Positions 1 through 9,147 of a stretch of 64,000 bases of DNA are shown here, in pieces. Source of the stretch: Hondaea fermentalgiana. Taxonomy: Eukaryota; Sar; Bigyra; Thraustochytrida; Thraustochytriidae. The stretch spans positions 213,839 to 277,838 of the forward strand of contig NPFB01000017.1 of NCBI GenBank assembly GCA_014084085.1. Direction: 5' to 3'. Positions within the stretch are counted from its first letter, which is position 1; each line of letters starts with the position of its first letter. The notes under the pieces were generated by a model. That model saw only the letters and a program-made list of their open reading frames with translations, was not told the origin of the DNA and made no database searches. The position numbers and the translations under genes were made by a program.

Positions 1-1593
1 GGAGGTGCAAATGATCGTAGCGTTGACGAGAGGGATATCTTCGGCGCACCTATTGCTGCCAGGAAACGAAAAGCTAGCGAAAATATTCTGGACTCTGACT
101 CTCGTCGCCGAGTCAAGCCCCGACGTTCCCCAAACGCAGTGACAAGTAGCATCCATCAAAGCGGAAACATTATTGATATCGGCCATCGCACGTTTGATGA
201 GGAGGCACGCAAGGCAGAGGAAGAAACTTACGAGAAGATCGAAGGTGACAAACACGGACTTGATGAACTGGATGAATGTAAGCCGAAACCTTGGCGCATG
301 TGCTCTGCGTGCAAGCGTCGACTTTCCTTCGAAAACAGAGACACCAAACGTGAGAAACCGCTTTCTTTTGCTCATGAACTGAACAAGAGAAAAGACGCGC
401 TGGTTTTAGCATCGCACATAAGAAGTTCTACAAGGGGCCAAATCAGATATCGAGCACTGCCTTCAAGTGCAAATTGGCACTCACAGCCAGACCAACGCAG
501 CGCTAAAAGAAACGGCCGACAATGCCACGCAAGCAAGCGGAGTTTGTCGCGGAGCTCTCGATCGCTTGAATTTCGTCCCTTTGACGCAAAGCACAAAACG
601 CAGCTAATGTGCACTTTGTGTAGTCAACCAACGATTACGGAAGAAAGATTTCTCTATTACGTCAAAGACATTGAGAAATCGCAGTGTAGTTCAAGTCGCC
701 ATCATTTGGAGGTCGGCAAAAATTGCAGCGACTGCCAACAGCCGTTGTTGTGGTGGTATTTCCGGGAAAATCTCTGGCCCGTGGATGGCTGCCCTTCTGG
801 GTACGTTCCAACGCCTTCCTGGGATTCCCTTGGAACGAGGCAATCCAGAGACGAGCCGAACAGATTTCTTCGGATCGGAAATGGTGACTCAGGCCTGTAC
901 ATCTTCAGCACTTTTCGTTTCGCCAGCCATGTTTCCATACGCTGCGCTGGCTGCCAGCTGAAGAAAGACGCCAGTCCAGGGGTGACAAGGATTCAAGAGA
1001 GCGCAAGCTGCGAGTCGACTGACATGAACCTCTACGTTTCGACATGGGGCCACAAGGGCGACGTGACGACTCTTGCGCGTGAGGCAGCCCGGCAAGAGCA
1101 GCGGAAAACCTTGTGCCGCGCTCCCGCGTGCGAAGCTCAGCTGGGGCAAGTCTCGAATTTGAGATTTTGCGAGGACCACTGCAAGACTTTTTTCTGGTGC
1201 GTGATCTGCCAGAGCTCTCTGCAGAATGAAGCCATGAGACTATTATCGTACAGACAAAACGAACAGACATCGAGCGACCCATTGAAAGTGTGCAAAGAAT
1301 GTGCTCTGTCTCCTGACCTTTCAGAGAAGGAGCGCTTGCTTATTGCCACCCTAGGATGCAAATTATCAAGCTCTGGCGACGATGATATCAATTCAAGCCT
1401 GAAAGCAGCAGTGCTGGAGGAGTATAGACAGAGACCGCAGGAAGGAGGAGTTGGTTTGATTGACAGGCTCTGCAACAGGTTGGCTAAGTTTTTTCCTTCT
1501 GAAAGAGTCGAAACCGCTCGAGACATTGTGAGGAAAAGTTATGAAATATTTACTCGGCGGTTGCAAGGCTTGGGAACCTCTTTCAAAAACTAG
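1..1593 (+). CDS. CxxC-rich putative zinc-binding protein, 5'-truncated by window edge
   Basis: The reading frame is open from base 1 with no stop before 1593, and no ATG precedes position 139 (which is a GTG). The gene therefore starts outside the window and at least 530 residues are visible. A basic stretch ARKRKAS near residue 20 looks like a nuclear localisation signal. The body carries repeated Cys pairs: CSAC, CTLC, NCSDC, CAGC, CRAPAC, CVIC and CKEC. Their spacing, with a nearby aromatic and basic residue, resembles a string of small zinc knuckles rather than a single known finger. The C-terminal 80 residues are Cys-poor and helical. Codon use is more AT-rich than in most neighbours. 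I recognise no family, and a nuclear zinc-binding role is inference only. Confidence 0.65.
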   Translation, partial: GGANDRSVDERDIFGAPIAARKRKASENILDSDSRRRVKPRRSPNAVTSSIHQSGNIIDIGHRTFDEEARKAEEETYEKIEGDKHGLDELDECKPKPWRMCSACKRRLSFENRDTKREKPLSFAHELNKRKDALVLASHIRSSTRGQIRYRALPSSANWHSQPDQRSAKRNGRQCHASKRSLSRSSRSLEFRPFDAKHKTQLMCTLCSQPTITEERFLYYVKDIEKSQCSSSRHHLEVGKNCSDCQQPLLWWYFRENLWPVDGCPSGYVPTPSWDSLGTRQSRDEPNRFLRIGNGDSGLYIFSTFRFASHVSIRCAGCQLKKDASPGVTRIQESASCESTDMNLYVSTWGHKGDVTTLAREAARQEQRKTLCRAPACEAQLGQVSNLRFCEDHCKTFFWCVICQSSLQNEAMRLLSYRQNEQTSSDPLKVCKECALSPDLSEKERLLIATLGCKLSSSGDDDINSSLKAAVLEEYRQRPQEGGVGLIDRLCNRLAKFFPSERVETARDIVRKSYEIFTRRLQGLGTSFKN

Positions 1594-2419
1594 AAAACCT
1601 GAGTGAAGAAAGGATAAGCTTTTTTTCCTCTTTTCTTCGTTACGGGTAGTTCGTTATGGGATTCTCCTTTCTCTTTTGAACGTTGCCCCGTCGAGTGCAG
1701 ATTCTCATTCCTTCACAAATACGTCCCAAATTTCTCAAATGTACTGATGTCTTGTAGTTGGTTTCTTTGAAATGCCGTAAAGCAAGTCTGTATGGCTATG
1801 ATGTTATAATCAGCCTCGGCTCCTCGAGAATAGTTTGATATGTGACGCTTGAGTTGCTTTCATACGTTCTTTTTCTACCACAAGCAACTTACTGGTCACT
1901 CTCAGGCTGACGTTGGAAAGAAACTCATCGATTCAAAAAGGAAGGAGAGAAAACAGCGGGTTTCTTTGTGGTGCTGAAGACTTCGCAACCTAAAATTGTT
2001 TCTGGCACGGAAGACGAAGTGAGAAAAAGGGAAAAAGAGAAGAAAATTCTGCACGAGGGAGGAGACCGAAGCAAAGGTATTCTCGCGGCCTTCAGCAGGA
2101 GTATTTCCGATAATGTCAAGATCTTTTCCGTCATGTCTAGCCGCCAAAGACAGTCTCCATTTTGGCTCTAGCATCTCGCTTCGACCGCCGCGTGCAACTA
2201 GAGAAAGGTTCGCAACAGACGTGGAGGATGTCTTCACTTCATACTTTGCTAAACTCCACACCTCATGCCAGGGGAATTCTCAGAGGAGAAGAGGCAATGC
2301 CGAGCCTTCGCTCTCGACAATTCTATATAGAGATGAGTATTTGCAAAGGTTGGGCGGCCATAGTGAAAGAATAAAATAATGCTGAGCACTGGCTCGGCCT
2401 GTAGAGAGAAAATAAAGGC
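1594..2419. other. Intergenic, convergent; possible decayed coding remnants
   Basis: This 826-bp region separates two convergent genes. The 3' flank of the first gene is T-rich. Between about 1968 and 2379 three overlapping short plus-strand frames read protein-like in turn. One ends at 2171 with a charged EDEVRKREKEKK segment. Another begins with an ATG at 2113 and runs 88 codons to 2379. No splice sites clearly join them. I see no RNA gene. Confidence 0.35.
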
Positions 2420-4597
2420 CTATCTGGAGAGAAGTGAGGCACCTTCATCGTCGAGAAAGGGACCTTGGCAAGGTACTCTTGATGGGCAGTAGATGTCGCC
2501 ATCTTCCTTGACATTGCCGCCGTAGGCAGCTGGGGTCTGGTCCGGCCCGTGAATCGAGCGGATCTGTTTCTGGCAGGCTCTGACGTTGGAGCCTCCAATC
2601 CAGATTTTATTGAGCACGCGCTCAGGAAAGAAAGGTTGGAAAAGGGTCCAGAGCGAATTAAAGAGCCAGGGCGCGTTCACCACAGTGACATGCGCGAGAA
2701 CTTCGGGGTAGCCGTCGAGAAGTTTGCCGACGTAACGACGCGCAAGAGAGAGCGCAGTATTCACGGGCAGCTGTTTGCTCATCGAAAAGCCTTCGAGATC
2801 CATGACAATCGAGATTTGCGCGGGAATTGTACGTCCAGAAGATTCAAAGTGCGCCTCAAGATCCTTGAGAATCATCTCGAACAGCCAGACCCCCGCGCGA
2901 AAGAGCATCTCACCGTCGTTGTTGAGTTTCTTGAACATGAGGCGGTGATTGAGCCGGCCAACCCGCAAGAAAACGGCAAGACGGCCATCCTCGTCATGAA
3001 AGTACCAGGGCAACCGATCGCTTCTGTCGAGAATGCGATCGATGATGTCAGGACTTCCAAAGTACTCTAGCATCCAACGAGGCAAGTCGAACTCTTCGTG
3101 AATTTCTGCAGCCCGATATTCGATGCGCCAGGCGAGAGAAGTGCGCAAAAGTTTTTCCGCCTTGCGTAAATTGAGGTTGCGGGCGCGTAAAAATCGAACG
3201 AGGCGAAAGTTCTCGTCAATGTAGCGCTTGTAGATTTCCAACGCATACGGGTCTCGAGTGATTCTGGGGTTTGTCAGGTCCGACACGCGCTCGCGAAGCT
3301 CCTTGATGAGAGTCTTTTCCACAAGCGTGAACTCGATGCCATCGCCGACATCCTCCGCCGATACTTTGTCAAAGCCCTCGTCCTCGTCGTCGTCGTCGTC
3401 ATCGTCCTCGTCGCTGGCGTCGCCTCGAGCGATACTCTTGCCCCGATGCACGCTTTTGCGAGATTTTCCACCGTGCTTGGAATCCTGGCCATGATTACGC
3501 TGTGCCAAAAGGTCGATTGCCAACGCCTCTTGCATGGGAATGACGGCAACGTGTTCTAAAATTGTGGCATGACGCGTCTCGCGAAGAGCAATGAGGAGCA
3601 CGGCAATGTGCAAAACGCTCGAGACGAGAATACCAGGTGCGATCCCCATGAAAACCATGAGTGCCAGAGAAAGCGCGAGAGAAACCGCTGCAAGGAAGCC
3701 AACAGCGATGGCATCGAGCTCGTTGCGCAGGGGATAAAAAGGATCGCGGCGCAAGACGACGAGGACGCCATCTTGCATCATGTCTGGATCGAGGAGGGCA
3801 ATGCGAAATGCGCCGTCTGAGTTTTGCGAATAGGATGAGATTGGTCTGGATGTAAGCGTGCCAACGGGACGCCCGATGCGTGTCATCTCAATTTGCACCC
3901 GCGCGGAAGGCGGAATATTACCAAGACCAATACGTGTGCCGTAAAGTCGTTTTGTTTCAAAGAGCGGTTTGCGCGTAGATTTGCGCGAGCGCGTGATGCG
4001 CAGCCTCTGAACGCCAAGACCAGGGTCTCGCAGCGAGTCGCCGGCCTCGCTCTCGAGAACCCTCGCGTCTTTCCAGCCATCGGAAATGGAAAGTCCCGTG
4101 ATTGATGATCCCTCGCCGTCAAAGGCTTGCTGTGCCTGGCCGTCAAAGGGGCCTGCGTACATGCCTTGAACCCAGCGCTGCGCGGTATCGGCATCATTGG
4201 CGCGCAGAATGATTTCATTCTTCACGATGGCACTATAGGCTCGCGCAACCCAAGTCGGAGAGCGGACGATGGTCTCGGCATCTTCGGACCGCTTGCGATC
4301 GCCCATGTTGATGATGATGTCGCGGCCGTTCACCTCGACTTCATTGACAGACCACAAATTGATGGAGCTCTGTACGAGCTCTTGAAATTCGGCCTGCGAA
4401 CGGGGCTTTCGCTTCATGCTCGAGAGGTACCTGTCGTGCAGGATGAACCATTTCTTGGTCCACGACCTCGCGGACTTTTGCAAAAGGTATCCCTGGACAG
4501 CCGTTCTTGGGTCAAAGGTCGCGGCGAACTCGAGTTTCTTTCGCGTTGACTTGCTCACGCGCCGTTTATTTGTGGTGGTGCGCGCCACCGCAGACAT
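2420..4597 (-). CDS. PH domain / membrane hairpin / CRAL-TRIO (Sec14-like) lipid-transfer protein
   Basis: This is a 725-residue protein that starts at an ATG at 4597. An N-terminal PH domain (about 33-150) shows the usual opening GYLLQKSARSWTKKWFIL and a closing helix with WVQGM. Residues about 295-345 form two closely spaced hydrophobic segments that could be a membrane hairpin. An acidic run (DEDDDDDDDEDE, about 393-405) follows. Residues about 450-495 match the CRAL-TRIO N-terminal helical bundle (RFLRARNLNLRKAEKLL). Residues about 510-685 match the lipid-binding CRAL-TRIO fold (IVMDLEGFSM, NAPWLFNSLWTLFQPF). By family knowledge Sec14-like proteins carry phosphoinositides or other hydrophobic ligands between membranes. 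The PH domain and hairpin suggest a membrane-anchored exchanger, which is inferred. The ligand is unknown. Confidence 0.9.
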   Translation of the reverse strand: MSAVARTTTNKRRVSKSTRKKLEFAATFDPRTAVQGYLLQKSARSWTKKWFILHDRYLSSMKRKPRSQAEFQELVQSSINLWSVNEVEVNGRDIIINMGDRKRSEDAETIVRSPTWVARAYSAIVKNEIILRANDADTAQRWVQGMYAGPFDGQAQQAFDGEGSSITGLSISDGWKDARVLESEAGDSLRDPGLGVQRLRITRSRKSTRKPLFETKRLYGTRIGLGNIPPSARVQIEMTRIGRPVGTLTSRPISSYSQNSDGAFRIALLDPDMMQDGVLVVLRRDPFYPLRNELDAIAVGFLAAVSLALSLALMVFMGIAPGILVSSVLHIAVLLIALRETRHATILEHVAVIPMQEALAIDLLAQRNHGQDSKHGGKSRKSVHRGKSIARGDASDEDDDDDDDEDEGFDKVSAEDVGDGIEFTLVEKTLIKELRERVSDLTNPRITRDPYALEIYKRYIDENFRLVRFLRARNLNLRKAEKLLRTSLAWRIEYRAAEIHEEFDLPRWMLEYFGSPDIIDRILDRSDRLPWYFHDEDGRLAVFLRVGRLNHRLMFKKLNNDGEMLFRAGVWLFEMILKDLEAHFESSGRTIPAQISIVMDLEGFSMSKQLPVNTALSLARRYVGKLLDGYPEVLAHVTVVNAPWLFNSLWTLFQPFFPERVLNKIWIGGSNVRACQKQIRSIHGPDQTPAAYGGNVKEDGDIYCPSRVPCQGPFLDDEGASLLSR

Positions 4598-5281
4598 GTT
4601 GTACTGTTACGTTGCGAGGCGCAGGCGAGTGCGGTCGGTATGCGACGCGTCGAGACACTGCAGACGTCCAAGAGTGCTGCAGCGATGCAGCTTTGCAGTC
4701 GACGGCACGCTTCCTTGCACAGTGTAGACTGCGCGATGGGTAAACGATAGATCGAACCCTAGCAAGCAAGCCAGCCAGCCAGTACGAGGAGCCCTTTTGG
4801 TTGGCGCAATGCGACGTTCGATGGGATGGATGTGTTTTGCACTGCACGTGCTGCCGTCCGTCTGTGTACTTCTCCGTCTTGCCGACGCAACGACTGACTA
4901 AGAGGGGGACACAGGGCAGGAGCGGCTCACGCAGCTGGACAGGGCTTGGCCTTGACTCCGTGAGGCTCGCGCCCTTGGCGCACTGCAAAAGCAGCGCCTG
5001 CAAAAATGCGCGCGTGTCCAGCTGCAGCATGTGTCCAGCGCGAGACACTGGCACTGGAAGTAAAAGGGACAAAAAATATTTTTAGGGCGACAGGAACATC
5101 AAGGTAGGTCTCGGAAAGTAGGACCTTGTGCAAGAACACGACCTACACACCAGGAATAGCAAAAAAGAAACACCTTAAGACAAAGAAATGAGTTGGTCGA
5201 CAAATTCATAAATGTCTGGTGAGACGGAGACTGGGATAGTCACAGCGTACGGCCGGAACTTGGGGACTGGGCACCAAATTT
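4598..5281. other. Intergenic between two minus-strand genes
   Basis: This 684-bp stretch holds the 3' flank of the VOC-domain gene and the upstream region of the CRAL-TRIO gene. A short GCAA/GCCA tetranucleotide tract lies near 4761-4780. I see no convincing coding frame or RNA gene. Confidence 0.5.
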
Positions 5282-7069
5282 TCAAGCTTGCTTGGCCTTC
5301 TTCGCAGAGCGTTCTGCTGCGATGTCGAGAATGACACAGCCAGTATCTTGGACAATGTCAAGCTCAAGAACACCGCAAATGCGGAGAATGAGCTTGTCCG
5401 ACGCACGTTCGACAATTGCGACGTCCTCGCGTACAGAAGCCAGAGTTGCCACTTGGTCGAGCTTGTTGCCAACAAAGACAACCAGTTTCGTCACCTGGTC
5501 CTCGGTTGTCCCTTTGCCGCGAGTCACAATCAGCGCCGCATGGCCGATGCGCATGTGTGCACGAGTTGTGCCCGCGGTGTCTTTCCAGATTGCAAATGGG
5601 ACGGCGCCAAGAATGTCTTCGAGAGGGTCGAAAAGACTCTCTAGTCCACTCGCGAGCTCAATCCGCGCCGTGACGCCATAGGCGAAGCCACGCGCGCGAA
5701 AGTGCGCATACAAAGGTTCATTGCCTTGGTGGTTCGTCTCGGGGACGCAATCGTCGACACCATTGCGTTGCTCGAGGTCCCACAAGTTCCCAGCGGGATC
5801 CTTGAAGCGAGCAGCTAGAGCGCCCTGAGCCTGGTGCACCTCAGAGACGACCTCAGCTCCTGCGGCAGTAGCCTTGTCCAGCAACCAGCGTGCGTCCGGA
5901 GTAAAGACGCAAAGATGGGTCTTTTCTGCTGCATCCGCACGCTTTCTCAGAGACACGGCGCCGTCGGCATGCTGAAGCCAGATAGGGCTGTCCGGAAACG
6001 AAGGGCGTTGGACAAGGTCCGCGCCGAGAGCCTCGGTCAGAAAGCCGGTCGCAAAAGACTCTGGTTCGTCGCAAAAGAGGCAAGGGACGAGAGTCTGGCC
6101 AGCCGGGACGCGCGAGCAACCTTGCTCTCCAGATCCGCCATTCTTGGCAGGAAGCCAGCCCGTGCGAGGTGCAGGGTGTGTGGCGAAGCGGAAGTAGGAC
6201 ATGTCACCTTGTTTGGCCTTCACATCACCCTTAAAGTTGCCTGTAAATTGCGCCACATACCAATCTACGCCAAAGGCATCTTTAAAGCCAAAAGAAGTCT
6301 CGCCGTAGTCGTGGTCCATTGATGGATAGATCATTTTGCAATCCTGCATTTCCTTGACCTTGGCCTCGACAGCCTTAACATCCGGGACGTAAATGTGAAC
6401 GGCGCCAAGCACCGCCTCGGCCCTTTCAGCGACTTCAAGCACAGAGTCCTCGCTGAGACGCAAGAGGCCGTAAAAGTTCTTGCCATCGTTCCACTCCATG
6501 CTAATTTCTTTTGTGGCGCCAAAGATATTTTGAATTTGGTCGAAAAGCTTGCTCGCTCCAGTGACGCAGAGAAAAGGGGTCACGGTGCTCATCTCTTTAG
6601 GCACGTACGGTCTGCCAGGCGTGGGAAGGCTGTGTTGCTCCTTGGGAATTGCTTGGTCATTGTATTTGCCGGTAAAAGTTGAGACAAAGAAGAGGTTGCC
6701 AAACTCGTCCTTGAACCTGCAGCCGCGCTCTCCAAACGGGTAGTCTTGCACGGGCTCGACTTCCGCTGCACCTCGCGCCAAGGCACGCTTCATGGTCTCG
6801 TCCACGTCTGGAACGTAGACATGGACGCAGGTCGTGTTCGCGCTGTCGGCAGGAACCTGCCCAATGGCGACGACGTCCCCGTTGATGTCGATGAGCGCGT
6901 GTTTAAAGTTGTCCTTGTCTTCACCATCAAGTTCCGAATACTTGAATTTCGCGCCAAAGGTCGATTGCAGAAACTCGAAGAGCTTCCACCCGGATGCGGC
7001 GCACATGTACGCCGTCGCGCTTCGCAGGCCGCTCGGGGCTGCACGCGTCGCGGGTGCCCTCATGGCCAT
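5282..7069 (-). CDS. Four-module VOC (glyoxalase/PhnB-like) superfamily protein
   Basis: A 595-residue protein starting MAMRAP at 7069. It contains four successive vicinal-oxygen-chelate-like modules at roughly residues 20-150, 165-300, 325-450 and 455-590. The first three end with the typical strand motif for this family: GCRFKDEFGNLFFVSTF, SFGFKDAFGVDWYVAQF and AARFKDPAGNLWDLEQR. Each is preceded by a V(Y)VPDV or FTPDA segment. The fourth module is degenerate and lacks the FKD(P)xGN signature. VOC proteins pair modules to form one metal site, so two paired active sites are possible, the second probably impaired. The N-terminus (AMRAPATRAAPSGLRSA) is Arg/Ala-rich and could be a mitochondrial presequence. 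Substrate is unknown; glyoxalase or dioxygenase activity cannot be claimed from sequence alone. Confidence 0.85.
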   Translation of the reverse strand: MAMRAPATRAAPSGLRSATAYMCAASGWKLFEFLQSTFGAKFKYSELDGEDKDNFKHALIDINGDVVAIGQVPADSANTTCVHVYVPDVDETMKRALARGAAEVEPVQDYPFGERGCRFKDEFGNLFFVSTFTGKYNDQAIPKEQHSLPTPGRPYVPKEMSTVTPFLCVTGASKLFDQIQNIFGATKEISMEWNDGKNFYGLLRLSEDSVLEVAERAEAVLGAVHIYVPDVKAVEAKVKEMQDCKMIYPSMDHDYGETSFGFKDAFGVDWYVAQFTGNFKGDVKAKQGDMSYFRFATHPAPRTGWLPAKNGGSGEQGCSRVPAGQTLVPCLFCDEPESFATGFLTEALGADLVQRPSFPDSPIWLQHADGAVSLRKRADAAEKTHLCVFTPDARWLLDKATAAGAEVVSEVHQAQGALAARFKDPAGNLWDLEQRNGVDDCVPETNHQGNEPLYAHFRARGFAYGVTARIELASGLESLFDPLEDILGAVPFAIWKDTAGTTRAHMRIGHAALIVTRGKGTTEDQVTKLVVFVGNKLDQVATLASVREDVAIVERASDKLILRICGVLELDIVQDTGCVILDIAAERSAKKAKQA

Positions 7070-7310
7070 GTTGCCCTGCTGAATCTCGACGAGTCTCGAT
7101 CTTCTGTGCCTTTACGCGTCTGCTGCAGCTGCTGCCACGCAGCGCGGTTCGTTGCAGTGCATTGCTTTGCTTTGCAGCCTTTGGTCAAGGCAGCGACGAT
7201 GCATGTTCCTTGTTCGAATCCCGCGCCGTCGTCCGTGTTCGTTGTTCGACGGGAGGATGATCGAGGCGAAAGACGGGGCCGGAGGGGTGTTTTGAATGAA
7301 ATTAGGGAGA

Positions 7311-7331
7311 GGGGGGGGGGGGGGGGGGGGG
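7311..7331 (+). repeat. G21 homopolymer tract
   Basis: An uninterrupted run of 21 G on the plus strand, preceded by GAGA, about 240 bp upstream of the VOC-protein start. Such a run can form intermolecular or slipped G-quadruplex structure. It is also a likely sequencing or assembly length-error site. Confidence 0.95.
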
Positions 7332-7623
7332 CTAGTTTGCTTCGAAGTTTTTGAGACTTTTTATTGCTGCTTGCTGATTGCCTAACCACCGCGTCCAGCT
7401 GACCGCGGTGTGCGAAACCCAATCTGACGAACTATGACTGTCTGTCTTACATAGGGTAAACTCTAGGCGATAGTTAGGTGTCTACAGCCAGCAGCAAGTA
7501 AAGTGTTGAGGGCCCTCGGCCGTCACGGTATAGACCTGTTCGCGTTATGCGCGTCCTCTCGCGCCGGCCTCTGGCCTGGCCTCGCGCCGCCGCCACCACT
7601 TCTTCGCCACCGCCCCCTCATCA

Positions 7624-7624
<1 letters not shown>

Positions 7625-7666
<42 letters not shown>
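7625..7666 (+). repeat. (GGCA)n tetranucleotide microsatellite
   Basis: About ten perfect copies of GGCA in the intergenic region between two divergent genes. It belongs to a family of related tetranucleotide tracts (GGCA, GGCT, GCAA, GCCA, TTTG) found in many 5' flanks of this window. Confidence 0.95.
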
Positions 7667-8386
7667 TGATCTCGCAAACGCGAACCGGAGCGGGGACCTG
7701 GCGGGCGTGCACGTGCACGGACGGACTTCTACTTCGGCCCTGCAAATTTACCACACACTGTGTGTGTCGGCCAAACCTGCGATTCGCAGCCAGTGGCCGG
7801 TGCGGTTTGCAGGCGCGCGCTCCCCCGGCCAGCGCTGTGATATGTTTCCAGGTCGCGTGACCATGATGCCTGGCAAAGGAAAAGGGCACGACGGTGAGCA
7901 TCTCGTCTGGCTGCCCGCGGTCGGCGGTGGCGGACGCGACGGCGTTCATGATCAGCAGCAGCTGCAGCTAGAGGAAAGAACGTAGTAAAGATCAAGCCCG
8001 AGGCCCCGTGACGGGACGAGGACCGCCCAATTCATAAAAAAAAATTGGTGGTTAAGGAGGGAAAAAAGATCCGGAGACACCCTGTTTGAGGTGGTTGGTA
8101 GTATTGGCATTTTCACTTTGCTCGTTTTTTTTTGGAGAGAGTTGGGACGTTCGTACGGCTGCCATGGCTGGTGGCTTGCGGAGGCTGCTGCTGCAATCGC
8201 GCGGCCGCCAACCAGGGCGTTCTCCGCAACCCTTTTCGAGCTCACGTGGTTTGCGGGCTCGCTTCGATGTCCGCACGGGCATCGCCTCGGCCGCGCGGCA
8301 GAGCTCCAATTCCTGAGCGCGAGCGCGAGCGCGAGAAAGGGAAGAAGGGAAGAAGAGAGGACGAGCCCATCGAACCGACACCCGCG

Positions 8387-8815
8387 ATGGTCGATCCGGC
8401 GGCGCGGCATCGTGGCATCCTGCAGAAGCGGCGCGAGGAGGACGAGCAGGAAAAGCAGAAGGCCAGCGCGGAAAAGGCCAAGAGACGTGGCCGCGTGACG
8501 GAATTTTTCGCCCGCCGCAACAGGCAAAGGGCGGAGAGGCAGCGCGAGGAGGCGGAACAAGCAGCCGCTTCGGCCGAGCGACGCCGCCAGCCGGGCTGGG
8601 GCGGGAGGGATTCGAGAGGCGTCTGGTATCGCCGGAGGAGCGGACCCCCTCCGCTCTGGCAGCGGCTCTCGATACGTTTCAGCGTCAATCGAAGCCGCCG
8701 CGGAGAGCCCATCGCCATGCCTCGACTCACAGGCGTGCATGACCAGCTCGCCTCCTTTCAAGCGCCGGAAAACCTCGAGCGATTTACGCACATGAACAAG
8801 CACTTGCAGCGTTAA
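8387..8815 (+). CDS. Small basic Arg/Glu-rich hypothetical protein
   Basis: A 142-residue frame from an ATG in good initiation context (GCGATGG). Codons are strongly GC-ending in this frame, which supports real coding over the overlapping minus-strand frame. The N-terminal 70 residues are a charged helix (LQKRREEDEQEKQKASAEK, then RRGRVTEFFARRNRQRAE) that may form a coiled coil. The middle is Arg/Trp-rich, and the C-terminus is a compact helix (LASFQAPENLERFTHMNKHL). The frame stays open upstream to an in-frame ATG at 8267, adding an EREREREK repeat. That ATG has T at -3, so the shorter form is preferred. I recognise no family. Confidence 0.55.
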   Translation: MVDPAARHRGILQKRREEDEQEKQKASAEKAKRRGRVTEFFARRNRQRAERQREEAEQAAASAERRRQPGWGGRDSRGVWYRRRSGPPPLWQRLSIRFSVNRSRRGEPIAMPRLTGVHDQLASFQAPENLERFTHMNKHLQR

Positions 8816-9147
8816 ACTCCGATTGAAGAATGCAGACCGAATAGCATTCCCTTCTCGCAAAAAAAATGAGAAGAATAAAATATATATGTCATCGTGCGCA
8901 CGACGGTCTCTTCTTGCATGAGAATGCCATGCCCAAATAAATGAAATCAATCACCATAATGTCTAAATTCATATCACCTTCCTCTTCCATGGGCTCACCT
9001 GTTGAAGACCAGAAAAGCAAACGCAGGCTCGGATGATCGCAATACCGAGACAGGCTAGTAATCAAGACAAGAAAAGATTCCGAGACATCCTCCCCTCCTC
9101 GTCATCTCGTCATCATCATCATCATCATCATCAAATTTTACGAATCA
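8816..9147. other. Short convergent 3' intergenic region
   Basis: These 332 bp hold the 3' ends of the small basic-protein gene (+) and the RRM gene (-). A CAT/ATC trinucleotide run lies at about 9109-9134. Nothing else is seen. Confidence 0.6.

Larger units (their letters stand above)
7070..8386. other. Divergent intergenic region with G-tract and GGCA microsatellite
   Basis: This is the shared upstream region between the VOC gene (-) and the small basic-protein gene (+). It contains a 21-G homopolymer and a (GGCA) array, annotated separately. Long overlapping frames on both strands here show no conserved motif and arise from low stop-codon frequency in GC-rich DNA. A tRNA-like GTTCGAATCCC at about 7213 has no matching T-stem, so I reject a tRNA. 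Confidence 0.5.

Noticed and set aside
7200..7230. tRNA-like GTTCGAATCCC
   Set aside because: The flanking bases do not form a T-stem and no acceptor or anticodon arm fits.
7952..8950. 332-codon minus-strand frame over the small basic-protein gene
   Set aside because: It lies antisense to a frame with clear GC3 bias and reads as Arg/Ser/Leu-rich shadow sequence.
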